From an uncultured Myxococcales bacterium (GTDB lineage Bacteria > Myxococcota_A > Bradymonadia > UBA7976 > VGTA01), in the NCBI GenBank assembly GCA_937146725.1, contig CAKZRU010000148.1:1-48639 (forward strand): DNA of 48,639 bases, given 5' to 3'. Positions 34,872 through 43,421 of this stretch are shown piece by piece (position 1 is the first letter of the stretch; each line of letters starts with the position of its first letter). Under the pieces are notes generated by a model. It searched no databases, had not been told where the DNA came from, and saw nothing but the letters and a program-made list of their open reading frames with translations. The translations under genes were made by a program, and so were the position numbers.

Positions 34872-35543
34872 ATGGGACAGAAGACTCATCCGATTGGTTT
34901 TCGACTTGGCGTCATCCGTACCTGGAGCTCCAAGTGGTTTGAAGAAAAACAATATGCGACTTGGCTCCACGAGGACATCAAGATCCGCAATCACATTAAA
35001 AAGAAGCTCTATAAGACCGGTATCTCTCGCGTAGAGATCGAGCGTCTTCGCAGTGAGAGCGTTGGTAAGTCTGATATGGTAAAGATCACCATTTTCAGCC
35101 CTCGCCCTGGACAAATCATCGGTGCCGATGGTAAGTCACACCGTGAGCTTAAGACCGAGCTAAGCAAGCTTTCTAAGAGTGAGGTTTTCCTCAGCATCGA
35201 AGAAGTTCGCAAGGTTGATCTTGATGCAACTCTAGTTGCAGAGAGCGTTGCCCTTCAGCTCGAGAACCGCGTTGCATTCCGTCGTGCTCTTAAGCGCACC
35301 ATGCAAAACTGCATGAGCGCTGGCGCAAAAGGTATCCGTGTTTCAGCTTCTGGTCGCCTAGGCGGCGCAGAAATGGGACGCTACGAGTGGTATCTTGATG
35401 GTCGTGTGCCCTTGCACACACTTCGCGCAGATATTGACTACGGCACTGCTCTTGCTCATACCACTTACGGTGTGATTGGGATCAAGTGCTGGATCTTCAA
35501 AGGTGAGGTGCTCGACACCTCCGCAGGCAAGACAGTACGCTGA
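34872..35543 (+). CDS. rpsC: Ribosomal protein S3 (uS3)
   Basis: 223 residues. mRNA entry-site protein. [20 protein letters not shown] start, KH domain with [14 protein letters not shown] (GxxG loop), and C-terminal [20 protein letters not shown] with the [20 protein letters not shown] helicase-associated segment. AAGGAGG precedes the ATG. Confidence 0.98.
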   Translation: MGQKTHPIGFRLGVIRTWSSKWFEEKQYATWLHEDIKIRNHIKKKLYKTGISRVEIERLRSESVGKSDMVKITIFSPRPGQIIGADGKSHRELKTELSKLSKSEVFLSIEEVRKVDLDATLVAESVALQLENRVAFRRALKRTMQNCMSAGAKGIRVSASGRLGGAEMGRYEWYLDGRVPLHTLRADIDYGTALAHTTYGVIGIKCWIFKGEVLDTSAGKTVR

Positions 35544-35556
35544 GGTAGGTTGACAG

Positions 35557-35967
35557 ATGTTATCTCCAAAGAAGACCAAATTTCGTAAGCAACAAAAGGG
35601 TCGCATCCGCGGTGTAGCTAAAGGTGGTAGTGATATCAACTTTGGTGACTTCGGTTTACAAGCGACAAGCAGTGGGTTACTTACAGCGCGCCAAATTGAG
35701 GCTGCTCGTATTGCAATGACTCGCTACACTAAGCGTCAAGGTAAAATCTGGATTCGGGTTTTCCCTGACAAACCAATCACCAAGCGCCCTGCAGAAACCC
35801 GTATGGGTAAGGGTAAAGGTTCTGTAGAATTGTGGGCTTGCCCAGTTAGCCGCGGTCGCGTTCTCTATGAGATGGAAGGCGTATCCGAGGAAATCGCTCG
35901 CGAGGCTTTCCGCTTAGCAGCGCACAAGCTCCCTCTGCAGACCCGCTTCCTAAAGCGAGGACAGTAA
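35557..35967 (+). CDS. rplP: Ribosomal protein L16 (uL16)
   Basis: 136 residues. Positions tRNA in the A and P sites. [39 protein letters not shown] and the [20 protein letters not shown] helix are diagnostic. Only one base separates its stop from rpmC. Confidence 0.98.
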   Translation: MLSPKKTKFRKQQKGRIRGVAKGGSDINFGDFGLQATSSGLLTARQIEAARIAMTRYTKRQGKIWIRVFPDKPITKRPAETRMGKGKGSVELWACPVSRGRVLYEMEGVSEEIAREAFRLAAHKLPLQTRFLKRGQ

Positions 35968-35968
35968 T

Positions 35969-36181
35969 ATGAAGCCGCTTAACACTAAAGATTTAAGAAA
36001 TATGGGAACAGATGAGCTCGAGCAGCTTAATCAAGAGCGTCGCCGTCAGGCTTTCGATCTACGTTTCCAGCATTACACTGGGCAACTTCACGATAGTGCA
36101 GCGCTTCGCGTAAACCGTCGTGACATTGCTCGCATCGAGACCATTTTGCGTGAGCGTCAGCTCGCCTCTAAGGAAGCCTGA
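35969..36181 (+). CDS. rpmC: Ribosomal protein L29 (uL29)
   Basis: 70 residues, two-helix protein at the tunnel exit next to L23. LRNMGTDELEQLNQERRRQA, the conserved FDLRFQHYTGQL turn and the RVNRRDIARIETILRERQ helix match. It depends on coupling with rplP. Confidence 0.97.
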   Translation: MKPLNTKDLRNMGTDELEQLNQERRRQAFDLRFQHYTGQLHDSAALRVNRRDIARIETILRERQLASKEA

Positions 36182-36189
36182 GGTATACG

Positions 36190-36474
36190 ATGAGCGAAGC
36201 TACCCAAACTGAAAAGAAAATTAGACAGCGTAAAAGCCGTCAAGGGATTGTGGTCAGTGACCGCATGGAAAAAACCATCGTTGTTCAAATCGACGAAAAG
36301 GTTATGCACCCTGTTTATAAGAAGTACGTACGTAAACGCGTAAAGTACAAAGCTCATGATGAGAGTAATAACGCCCGTCGTGGTGATACCGTTCTTATCG
36401 AAGAGTGTCGTCCGCTCAGTCGCGAGAAGCGCTGGCGCCTTAAGAACATCATTGAGCGCGCTCCAGTGCTCTAA
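36190..36474 (+). CDS. rpsQ: Ribosomal protein S17 (uS17)
   Basis: 94 residues. Primary 16S-binding OB-fold protein. GIVVSDRMEKTIVVQIDEK, HPVYKKYVRKRVKYKAHDE and IEECRPLSREKRWRLKNII are diagnostic. The ATG lies 8 bases after the rpmC stop. Confidence 0.97.
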   Translation: MSEATQTEKKIRQRKSRQGIVVSDRMEKTIVVQIDEKVMHPVYKKYVRKRVKYKAHDESNNARRGDTVLIEECRPLSREKRWRLKNIIERAPVL

Positions 36475-36498
36475 GCCTGCCCTAAGCAGAGGTGAATT

Positions 36499-36867
36499 AT
36501 GATTCAAATGCAATCTACGCTGTCCGCAGCAGATAACTCAGGCGCCAAAAAGCTTATGTGCATCAAGGTTCTTGGTGGCTCTAAGCGTAAGTATGCTTCA
36601 GTCGGTGATATCATCGTTGTGAGTGTACGTGAAGCGCTCCCTAGTTCTCGTGTTAAGAAGGGCTCTGTACGTCGTGCAGTTGTTGTTCGTACCGCAAAAG
36701 AGATTCGTCGTCCGGACGGCTCTTACATCAAGTTTGATGTTAATTCTGCAGTATTGATCAATGATGCTAACGAGCCTGTTGGCACCCGCGTCTTTGGACC
36801 TGTCGCTCGCGAGCTTCGCGGTGCTGGGTTTATGAAGATCGTTTCTCTAGCACCAGAGGTTCTTTAA
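36499..36867 (+). CDS. rplN: Ribosomal protein L14 (uL14)
   Basis: 122 residues, normal length. Contacts 16S rRNA at bridge B8. [69 protein letters not shown] are typical. GAGGTG precedes the ATG. It is followed by a 230-bp structured gap rather than directly by rplX. Confidence 0.98.
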   Translation: MIQMQSTLSAADNSGAKKLMCIKVLGGSKRKYASVGDIIVVSVREALPSSRVKKGSVRRAVVVRTAKEIRRPDGSYIKFDVNSAVLINDANEPVGTRVFGPVARELRGAGFMKIVSLAPEVL

Positions 36868-36904
36868 GCTTTAAAGAATCACGGTGGATAGATCAGCTTC
36901 ACAA

Positions 36905-37041
36905 AAGTTTTTTAACTTTGTGCGAAGTTTTTTAAGCTTTCACTTGCAAGTGAGAGCTTAGAGTTGTATCAAGCGGTTCGGATTCGTCGAATCGATTGAT
37001 TAATCATCGTCGAAAACAGATTCAGTCCGCATGAGCGGACT
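36905..37041 (+). promoter_or_regulatory. Structured L14-L24 gap with several hairpins
   Basis: In E. coli these genes are almost adjacent. Here the gap holds CACAAA-A-GTT/AACTTTGTG with a T-rich loop (about 36900-36922), a second copy of AAGTTTTTTAA, then AAGCTTTCACTTG/CAAGTGAGAGCTT (13 bp, about 36934-36959) and AGTCCGC-ATGA-GCGGACT (37024-37041). The first two look like terminators. A new start for rplX-rplE is therefore likely, but no clear -35/-10 pair was found. Confidence 0.5.
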
Positions 37042-37097
37042 CGAGAAAAGCACCACCCGGTGTTAATCTCTTTGAATAAACTGATAGGACACATACC

Positions 37098-37502
37098 ATG
37101 GACATCAAGACAGGAGACCTCGTAGAGGTCATCGCCGGAAAAGACAAGAATAAGACCGGCCGTGTCATCCGCGTCGATCGTGAGCGCTCTCGCGTTTATG
37201 TTGACGGCGTGAATCAGGTGGTACGCAATCAAAAACCTTCTCAAACTAATGAGGGGGGCCGTATCACTAAATCAGCCCCGATCCATGTCTCAAACGTTCG
37301 CCTCTACTCAGAGGAAGACGGTCGCGGTTACCGCGTGGGACATCGTTTCGTAGGCTCAGATGAAGCGCTTTATACAAGCAAAGAAGCTGCTAAAGCTACT
37401 TTTGCTGAAGCGCCCGGTCGTATCTCAAAGGTACGAGTTTTCCTCAAGAAGGGTGGCGAAATTACTCGCGTACCTGAGCCACAGAGAGGTGAGAGCGCAT
37501 GA
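37098..37502 (+). CDS. rplX: Ribosomal protein L24 (uL24), long form
   Basis: 134 residues; many bacterial L24 have about 100-105. Early assembly protein. The N-terminal KOW motif ([20 protein letters not shown]) and [17 protein letters not shown] segment are typical. The C-terminal half carries about 30 extra residues ([20 protein letters not shown]...) before [12 protein letters not shown]. The stop overlaps the L5 start by four bases. Confidence 0.95.
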   Translation: MDIKTGDLVEVIAGKDKNKTGRVIRVDRERSRVYVDGVNQVVRNQKPSQTNEGGRITKSAPIHVSNVRLYSEEDGRGYRVGHRFVGSDEALYTSKEAAKATFAEAPGRISKVRVFLKKGGEITRVPEPQRGESA

Positions 37503-38053
37503 CACCACGTCTCAAAACAAAGTATAATGACGAGATCACCAGCACACTGAAAAGTGAGTTTGGCTATAAGAACGATCACCAGATCCCTAAGATCACCAAG
37601 GTTGTTCTCAATATGGGTCTCGGTGAAGCTACACAAAACCCAAAGATCATTGAAGATGCTCAGAACGAGTTGACCATGATCGCGGGCCAGCATGCGGTTA
37701 TTACCCGTGCTAAGCGCTCAATTGCGACTTTTAAGCTACGTGAAGGAATGCCAATTGGTACTTCAGTCACTTTGCGTCGTGAGCGTATGTGGGAATTTTT
37801 AGATCGCTTAATTAGCATCTCTCTTCCCCGTGTACGTGACTTCCGTGGGGTAAGCCCCAAGGGATTTGATGGTCGAGGAAACTTCTCAATGGGTATCCAA
37901 GAGCACATCATCTTCCAAGAGATCGATTACGATAAGATCAATAAGATCAAGGGATTGAATATCTCTATCGTAACTACTGCTAAGACCGATGAGGAAGCGC
38001 GTTCATTGCTTACTCACATCGGCATGCCTTTCCGTAAATCTGGCAAGCGTTAA
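37499..38053 (+). CDS. rplE: Ribosomal protein L5 (uL5)
   Basis: 184 residues, normal length. Binds 5S rRNA and contacts P-site t[54 protein letters not shown] and the [20 protein letters not shown] segments are diagnostic. ATGA overlap with rplX. The next gene is S8; S14, normally in between, is absent (79-bp gap). Confidence 0.98.
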   Translation: MTPRLKTKYNDEITSTLKSEFGYKNDHQIPKITKVVLNMGLGEATQNPKIIEDAQNELTMIAGQHAVITRAKRSIATFKLREGMPIGTSVTLRRERMWEFLDRLISISLPRVRDFRGVSPKGFDGRGNFSMGIQEHIIFQEIDYDKINKIKGLNISIVTTAKTDEEARSLLTHIGMPFRKSGKR

Positions 38054-38132
38054 TTTATACGCTGCATCTGAGACAGTCTGGCACTCGATGAGTGACAGGC
38101 AATGTCCCTACATCTAATAGAGGAACTCAATT

Positions 38133-38534
38133 ATGGGAATGACCGACCCCATCTCCGATCTACTCACGCGTATGCGTAATGCGATCGCGATGAGCAAAGA
38201 CACCGTTCTCGTCCCAGCTTCTAATATGAAGTTGCGCATCGTTTACCTCCTCAAAGAGGAAGGTTTCATTAAGAACTTCAAGTTTGTTAATGACGATAAG
38301 CAAGGGATGATTTGCATCTATCTCAAGTATGATGATAGTAACCGTAAATCAGCGATCACACAACTCCAACGCATTTCACGCCCAGGCCGTCGCACTTATG
38401 TTAAGTCCGACGCTCTACCTCGCGTAAGAAATGGCCTTGGTGTTGCCATCATCTCCACCTCTCAAGGTGTGATGACCGACTTCCAAGCAGGTAAAGCAGG
38501 CATCGGCGGCGAGCACGTCTGCTCTGTCTGGTAA
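38133..38534 (+). CDS. rpsH: Ribosomal protein S8 (uS8)
   Basis: 133 residues. Primary 16S central-domain binder and, in E. coli, repressor of the spc operon. MTDPISDLLTRMRNAIA, ISRPGRRTYVKSDALPRVRNGLG and the C-terminal AGIGGEHVCSVW (typical end GGEVLCYVW) are present. AGAGGA precedes the ATG. Confidence 0.98.
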   Translation: MGMTDPISDLLTRMRNAIAMSKDTVLVPASNMKLRIVYLLKEEGFIKNFKFVNDDKQGMICIYLKYDDSNRKSAITQLQRISRPGRRTYVKSDALPRVRNGLGVAIISTSQGVMTDFQAGKAGIGGEHVCSVW

Positions 38535-38574
38535 GCTTTCTGTTCTAGAGAATATCTCAGTAAGGAAAATCCAT

Positions 38575-39114
38575 ATGTCACGTATTGGTAAGCTCCCAGT
38601 TGTCGTCCCCAAAGGGGTCACCGTTGAGCTATCAGAGGGTGTTGTCAGCGCCAAAGGTCCTAAGGGAACTTTAAGCTGTGATTTACCACCTCTCGTCAGC
38701 GTCACTCAAGAGGAGGGTAACATCCTCGTCAATCGTAATAGTGACGATCAGAGCGCTCGTGCAATGCACGGTCTTGCTCGAACTCTCGTTTCTAACCTTG
38801 TCACCGGTGTCTCAGCAGGTTTTTCACGTGCAATCGAGATCAATGGTGTTGGTTACACAGTTGAGACTAAAGGCAAATATGCTGTCTTTAATCTTGGCTA
38901 TAGCCATCCAATCTACTATGAGCTACCCGAAGGCGTTGAAATCAAAATCGACGGTAAAACTAAGCTCACTGTATCCGGTGCTGACAAGCAAGCTGTTGGC
39001 AGCTCTGCGGCAAAGATTCGTTCTTTCCGTCCCCCCGAGCCTTATAAGGGCAAGGGCGTGAAGTATGCTGACGAAATCATCCGTCGTAAAGATGGTAAGT
39101 CTGGCGGACGTTAA
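38575..39114 (+). CDS. rplF: Ribosomal protein L6 (uL6)
   Basis: 179 residues, normal length. Binds near the sarcin-ricin loop. MSRIGKLPVVVPKGVTVEL, LVTGVSAGFSRAIEINGVGY and the C-terminal RSFRPPEPYKGKGVKYADE are diagnostic. AAGGA precedes the ATG. Confidence 0.98.
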   Translation: MSRIGKLPVVVPKGVTVELSEGVVSAKGPKGTLSCDLPPLVSVTQEEGNILVNRNSDDQSARAMHGLARTLVSNLVTGVSAGFSRAIEINGVGYTVETKGKYAVFNLGYSHPIYYELPEGVEIKIDGKTKLTVSGADKQAVGSSAAKIRSFRPPEPYKGKGVKYADEIIRRKDGKSGGR

Positions 39115-39141
39115 TCCGCACGAGGAAGATAGGAGAGAATT

Positions 39142-39510
39142 ATGGCAGCAGATAGAAAAAGAAACGCCACCCGTATTCGTCGCAAATACTCTATTCGTAA
39201 GCGTATTAGCGGCACTCAAGCTCGTCCTCGCCTTAGCGTGTTTCGTTCGAGCAAGCATATTTACGCCCAGGTGATTGATGATACTACCGGTGAGACACTT
39301 GTTTCAGCCTCAACCCAAAGTCCTGAGATCCGTGAGGATCTTGGTGGTAAGGGTAAGACTGAGCGTGCGTCACTTGTTGGTAAGCTCATCGCTCAAAAAA
39401 GCGTTGCTAAAGAAATCACTTCAGTGGTTTTTGACCGCAATGGCTTTATTTACCACGGTCGTGTAAAAGCAGTCGCTGAGGCTGCTCGTGAAGGTGGACT
39501 TGTCTTCTAA
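39142..39510 (+). CDS. rplR: Ribosomal protein L18 (uL18)
   Basis: 122 residues. 5S rRNA partner of L5. [44 protein letters not shown] and [26 protein letters not shown] are typical. AGGAGAG precedes the ATG. A 127-bp structured gap follows. Confidence 0.98.
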   Translation: MAADRKRNATRIRRKYSIRKRISGTQARPRLSVFRSSKHIYAQVIDDTTGETLVSASTQSPEIREDLGGKGKTERASLVGKLIAQKSVAKEITSVVFDRNGFIYHGRVKAVAEAAREGGLVF

Positions 39511-39543
39511 GACATTTCCCTTTCAATTCAACTTTAAACAGTA

Positions 39544-39571
39544 TTGACAGAGAACCCAATCTTGGGTTAAT
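39544..39571 (+). promoter_or_regulatory. Possible internal promoter before rpsE
   Basis: A perfect TTGACA (39544-39549) with a 16-bp spacer to GTTAAT (39566-39571). The spacer contains AACCCAA/TTGGGTT, a small hairpin that might instead act in RNA. Confidence 0.35.
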
Positions 39572-39573
39572 AA

Positions 39574-39610
39574 CCACGCTCCTAACTCATCAGTTGATGA
39601 GTGAGCGCGG
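39574..39610 (+). promoter_or_regulatory. Leader hairpin before rpsE
   Basis: CC.CGCTC-(CTA)-ACTCATC-AGTT-GATGAGT-GAGCG.GG forms a long stem of 12 bp with one 3-nt bulge, plus two more pairs at the base. It ends 27 bases before the TTG start of S5. No terminator T tract follows, so a protein-binding or stability role is more likely. Confidence 0.45.
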
Positions 39611-39637
39611 ATTGCCAAACCCAAATGGAGAGTAACA

Positions 39638-40147
39638 TTGGCTTACCAAAAACAGAAAGAGACCGATTTGGTCGACAAGATCGTCGCGATTAATCGCGTA
39701 GCGAAAGTTGTTAAGGGTGGTCGTCGTTTTAGCTTCAGCGCACTCGTCGTCGTCGGTGACCAAAAGGGTCGCGTAGGCGTTGGCCTGGGCAAAGCAAACG
39801 AAGTCCCTGAGGCAATTCGTAAGGGCAACGAGCGCGCTAAAGCCTCGATGTTCAAAGTACCCTTGCAAGACGGTACCATTCCTCACACTATCCAAGGTAT
39901 TCATGGCGCTGGTAATGTTTTACTACGTCCTGCTAGCCAAGGTACAGGAGTTATCGCAGGTGGCGCAGTTCGTGCCATCCTCGAAGCTGCTGGTGTGAAT
40001 AACGTCCTCACTAAGTGCATCGGTAGCAACAACGCTCATAACGTTGTATACGCAACCATCGATGGACTTAAGAACCTAGTATCTCCCGAAGATATGGCTG
40101 CTGTACGCGGCAAATCTGCAGAGGAGATGGGATACAGCATCCCATAA
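39638..40147 (+). CDS. rpsE: Ribosomal protein S5 (uS5)
   Basis: 169 residues with a TTG start ([20 protein letters not shown]) and GGAGAG upstream. Accuracy and mRNA-helicase protein. [67 protein letters not shown] are diagnostic. Confidence 0.98.
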   Translation: MAYQKQKETDLVDKIVAINRVAKVVKGGRRFSFSALVVVGDQKGRVGVGLGKANEVPEAIRKGNERAKASMFKVPLQDGTIPHTIQGIHGAGNVLLRPASQGTGVIAGGAVRAILEAAGVNNVLTKCIGSNNAHNVVYATIDGLKNLVSPEDMAAVRGKSAEEMGYSIP

Positions 40148-40163
40148 GCATTAGGAGAACCTG

Positions 40164-40349
40164 ATGAAGATCAAGGTAAAACAACGCAAAAGCGCCATTG
40201 GGCGTCCACAGCGTCAAAGAGACACATTGCGCGGCTTAGGACTTAATAAGTTAAACAAAGAGCGCATTTTAGACGATACCCCTGCAATCCGTGGTATGAT
40301 CAATAAGGTCAGCCACTTGGTTGAGTGGTCGGTAGTCGAGAACGGATAA
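40164..40349 (+). CDS. rpmD: Ribosomal protein L30 (uL30)
   Basis: 61 residues, normal length. [26 protein letters not shown] and the [13 protein letters not shown] segment match the family. AGGAGAA precedes the ATG; rplO starts four bases after its stop. Confidence 0.97.
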   Translation: MKIKVKQRKSAIGRPQRQRDTLRGLGLNKLNKERILDDTPAIRGMINKVSHLVEWSVVENG

Positions 40350-40353
40350 GACG

Positions 40354-40815
40354 ATGAGTGAGCTAAGTAATTTACGTCCCCAAGAGGGATCAGTTCGTAA
40401 AAAGAAGCGAGTCGGTCGTGGTGAATCATCAGGTTTGGGTAAAACCGCTGGTGTGGGCCACAAAGGTCAAAAAGCACGTCAAGGCATGGGAAAGCCCAAG
40501 CGTGGTTTTGAAGGTGGCCAAATGCCACTTTACCGGCGCCTCCCCAAACGTGGGTTCATCAGTCGTAATCGTGTTGAATATGCGATCATTAATGTTGGTC
40601 AGCTTGCTGAGATCGAAGCGAACACTGAAGTAGATATTAACTACCTACGTGAGCGTGGTATGATCAAAAAAGGTCCAAGCCTTCTTAAGGTTCTTGGTAA
40701 TGGTGAGCTCGGCACTCCTCTCGTTGTCTATGCTGATAAGTTTAGTGCGAAAGCTGCTGAACTCATCACATCGGCTGGTGGTCAAGCAAAGAATCCTGCT
40801 GAGCAGGACGCTTAA
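40354..40815 (+). CDS. rplO: Ribosomal protein L15 (uL15)
   Basis: 153 residues. Late 50S assembly protein. LRPQEGSVRKKKRVGRGESSGLGKTAGVGHKGQKAR and the GGQMPLYRRLPKRGF segment are diagnostic; the C-terminus KAAELITSAGGQ is typical. Its start lies just after rpmD, with only a weak ribosome site, so coupling is probable. Confidence 0.97.
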   Translation: MSELSNLRPQEGSVRKKKRVGRGESSGLGKTAGVGHKGQKARQGMGKPKRGFEGGQMPLYRRLPKRGFISRNRVEYAIINVGQLAEIEANTEVDINYLRERGMIKKGPSLLKVLGNGELGTPLVVYADKFSAKAAELITSAGGQAKNPAEQDA

Positions 40816-40933
40816 GTCTTTACCCTTTTCGAACTGATGGTGTGTACTAAAATCTTGATAGACCCTAGCTTCACCCATCGAATTAGAGAGAATGATTCGA
40901 CTCGTCGTCGACATATCATCATAGGAGAGCATC

Positions 40934-42241
40934 TTGGCTAACAACCAGTCAAAATCTATCCTCGCCCGAGTATTCAGTATTCCGGAGCTTAAAAAGCGTA
41001 TTATCTTTACGCTAACTATGCTCGCGGTATACCGTATCGGTGTATTTGTAACTCTGCCTGGTGTAGATCGGTCAGCCATGGCTGATTTCTTTACCGGTGG
41101 AGAAGCAGCGGGGTTCCTCGGTTTATTTAATACCTTTAGTGGTAATGCAATCAAGCAATTAAGCGTGTTTGCTTTGGGCATTATGCCTTACATTTCTGCT
41201 TCGATTATCTTCCAGTTGTTGACAGTAGTGATTCCTGCTCTTGACAAACTGAATAAAGAAGGTGAAGCAGGGCGTAAGAAGATCAATCAATGGACGCGTT
41301 ATGCAACCATTGGTCTTGCGGTCTTCCAAGGTTACTTCATTGCTACCTATCTAGAAAGTCTTGGAAACAACATTGTACAAAATCCTGGTATGGGATTCCG
41401 TATGATGTCTGTTCTTACTTTAACAACCGGTACCGCCTTCATTATGTGGCTTGGTGAACAAATCACAGAGCGAGGGATTGGTAATGGAATGAGCTTAATC
41501 ATTTTCGCCGGTATTGTTTCGGGCCTTCCGGGTGCAATCACTGAACTTGGTAATATAGAGCAATCTGGGTTGATCCTATTGATCGCTTTGGTATTGATGG
41601 TGATTATGTTCATCGTCTTTATCGAACGCGCTCAATATCGAATTCCCATTCAATATGCAAAGCGTATGGTTGGTAACAGTGTGAGCCAAGCTCAGACTTC
41701 TCACTTGCCATTGCGTATTAATATGGCTGGTGTGATTCCACCCATCTTTGCATCATCATTATTGATGTTCCCTTCTACCTTAGGTTCTTGGGTTAATACT
41801 GGCTTCTTTAATGCCATTAATGACGCACTTGTTCCCGGTAGTTGGCTTTATATTCTCGTGTTCTCAGCGCTTAACATTTTCTTTTGTTACTTCTACACAG
41901 CGGTTATGTTTAATCCAGTAGATGTTGCTGAAAATCTAAGACGACAAGGTGGTAATGTACCGGGGATTCGCCCTGGTAAGATGACCGCTGAGTACATCGA
42001 CCGTGTGCTTACTCGACTTACCTTTGCTGGTGGTCTTTATGTCGCAGCGGTATGTATTGTACCGATGTTTGTCCAAGAGCAGTTTAAAGTAAGTTTCTAC
42101 TTTGGTGGTACTTCACTTTTGATTGTAGTCTCTGTAGCTCTCGATACGCTTTTGCAAATCGAAAGTTACCTCTATGAGGCTAATTACACTGAGCTTAACG
42201 CAGAGCGGACACGAAAGATTCGTGAAAGTGAAGCGATTTAA
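40934..42241 (+). CDS. secY: Protein translocase subunit SecY
   Basis: 435 residues with ten membrane helices; the channel of the Sec translocon, partner of the SecE above. TTG start with AGGAGAG upstream. RIGVFVTLPGVD, FALGIMPYISASIIFQLL, GERGIGNGMSLIIFAGIVSG-type segment (ERGIGNGMSLIIF), RINMAGVIPPIFASSLL and the last cytosolic loop NLRRQGGNVPGIRPG are diagnostic. In many genomes adk, map and infA follow; here rpmJ follows instead after 129 bp. Confidence 0.98.
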   Translation: MANNQSKSILARVFSIPELKKRIIFTLTMLAVYRIGVFVTLPGVDRSAMADFFTGGEAAGFLGLFNTFSGNAIKQLSVFALGIMPYISASIIFQLLTVVIPALDKLNKEGEAGRKKINQWTRYATIGLAVFQGYFIATYLESLGNNIVQNPGMGFRMMSVLTLTTGTAFIMWLGEQITERGIGNGMSLIIFAGIVSGLPGAITELGNIEQSGLILLIALVLMVIMFIVFIERAQYRIPIQYAKRMVGNSVSQAQTSHLPLRINMAGVIPPIFASSLLMFPSTLGSWVNTGFFNAINDALVPGSWLYILVFSALNIFFCYFYTAVMFNPVDVAENLRRQGGNVPGIRPGKMTAEYIDRVLTRLTFAGGLYVAAVCIVPMFVQEQFKVSFYFGGTSLLIVVSVALDTLLQIESYLYEANYTELNAERTRKIRESEAI

Positions 42242-42370
42242 CTTGACCTTTCGAGGTCTTTCCTCTCCTAAGAGATACAAACATTCATGTCTTCAATCTC
42301 CTCTTCTTAGAGGCGATTCTTTTGAAGATTAAATATTCCTACCTTAGTAGGAAGAATAGTGAGTAAAATT

Positions 42371-42484
42371 ATGAAAGTACGCGCTTCGGTAAAAAAGATT
42401 TGCCCTAAGTGCAAAGTCATTCGCAGACACGGCAAAGTGCGCGTGATCTGTGAGGATCCTAGACACAAGCAACGGCAAGGATAA
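42371..42484 (+). CDS. rpmJ: Ribosomal protein L36 (bL36)
   Basis: 37 residues: begins [14 protein letters not shown] and ends RHKQRQG. Zinc ligands C11, C14, C27 and H32 are all present, so this is the zinc-binding C+ form. It lies between secY and rpsM as in most bacteria, 10 bases before rpsM. Its small size keeps it under most length cut-offs. Confidence 0.97.
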   Translation: MKVRASVKKICPKCKVIRRHGKVRVICEDPRHKQRQG

Positions 42485-42494
42485 GGAGAGCCTT

Positions 42495-42863
42495 ATGGCA
42501 CGCATTGCAGGGGTAGATTTAGACCCTAAAAAGCGCTTGGTGATCGCCCTGACCTATATCTATGGGATCGGCAAGACCACTTCAGGCAAAATTATTGAAA
42601 GTTTAGGGCTTGACCCTAGTCGCCGTGTTCGTGATCTCACTGATAGTGAAGTTCGCGAAATCCGTGATCATATTGAGCGGAATTACAAGGTGATGGGTGA
42701 GCTCAGTAGTGAAGTTAAATCTAACATCAAACGTCTAATGGACCTTGGTTGCTACCGTGGACTTCGTCACCGACGTAGTTTGCCAGTACGTGGCCAACGT
42801 ACTCGCACTAATGCTCGTACTCGTAAGGGTCCCCGTAAGATCGTTCCTAAGAAGAAGAAGTAG
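42495..42863 (+). CDS. rpsM: Ribosomal protein S13 (uS13)
   Basis: 122 residues from the ATG at 42495 ([14 protein letters not shown]) with AAGGAGAG upstream; the frame extends further but overlaps rpmJ. 30S head protein contacting tRNA and L5. [19 protein letters not shown] and the basic tail [17 protein letters not shown] are diagnostic. Confidence 0.98.
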   Translation: MARIAGVDLDPKKRLVIALTYIYGIGKTTSGKIIESLGLDPSRRVRDLTDSEVREIRDHIERNYKVMGELSSEVKSNIKRLMDLGCYRGLRHRRSLPVRGQRTRTNARTRKGPRKIVPKKKK

Positions 42864-42869
42864 TAAGAG

Positions 42870-43262
42870 ATGTCCAAGTATTCAGGTTCAAAGACCAAAA
42901 AGAAGGTCCGCAAGAATATCCAATCTGGTCTTGCGCACATCCAGTCAACTTTCAACAACACCATCATCACTATCAGTGACTTGCAAGGTAATGTCGTCTC
43001 TTGGTCCTCTTCAGGATCTAAGGGCTTCAAGGGCAGTCGTAAAAGTACTCCTTTTGCGGCTCAGCTTGCTGCTGAGGATGCAGGTCGTCGTGCCATGGAA
43101 CATGGTATGAGTACCCTTAAGGTATTCGTCAAAGGTCCTGGCGCTGGCCGTGAAGCTGCTCTTCGTGCACTTTCACAGGTCGGTTTACGCGTCACCCTTA
43201 TCCGTGATGTGACCCCAGTACCTCACAACGGCTGTCGCCCTCCAAAGCGTCGTCGCGTCTGA
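42870..43262 (+). CDS. rpsK: Ribosomal protein S11 (uS11)
   Basis: 130 residues. Platform protein. [42 protein letters not shown] and the C-terminal [19 protein letters not shown] are diagnostic. The next gene is rpoA; S4, which normally stands between and regulates the alpha operon, is absent. Confidence 0.98.
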   Translation: MSKYSGSKTKKKVRKNIQSGLAHIQSTFNNTIITISDLQGNVVSWSSSGSKGFKGSRKSTPFAAQLAAEDAGRRAMEHGMSTLKVFVKGPGAGREAALRALSQVGLRVTLIRDVTPVPHNGCRPPKRRRV

Positions 43263-43339
43263 GGCTATTTGGTGCCCATTGCATTGATCTCCTATTTGGT
43301 GGTCAAACTTAGTTCTTGACGTCCGAGACGTCTAGTGAT

Positions 43340-43353
43340 CGCCCGCAAGGGCG
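43340..43353 (+). promoter_or_regulatory. GNRA-capped hairpin in the S11-rpoA gap
   Basis: CGCCC-GCAA-GGGCG in a 159-bp gap that would otherwise hold rpsD. A GACGTC repeat (43319-43333) lies just before. TTGACG at 43317 has no fitting -10. The gap may be a leader controlling rpoA. Confidence 0.4.
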
Positions 43354-43421
43354 TGAACTGTTAATAGAGTATCTACAAGAGACTTTATCCCCCTTACTTA
43401 GGTCTAAAACGAGGAGTCCTC

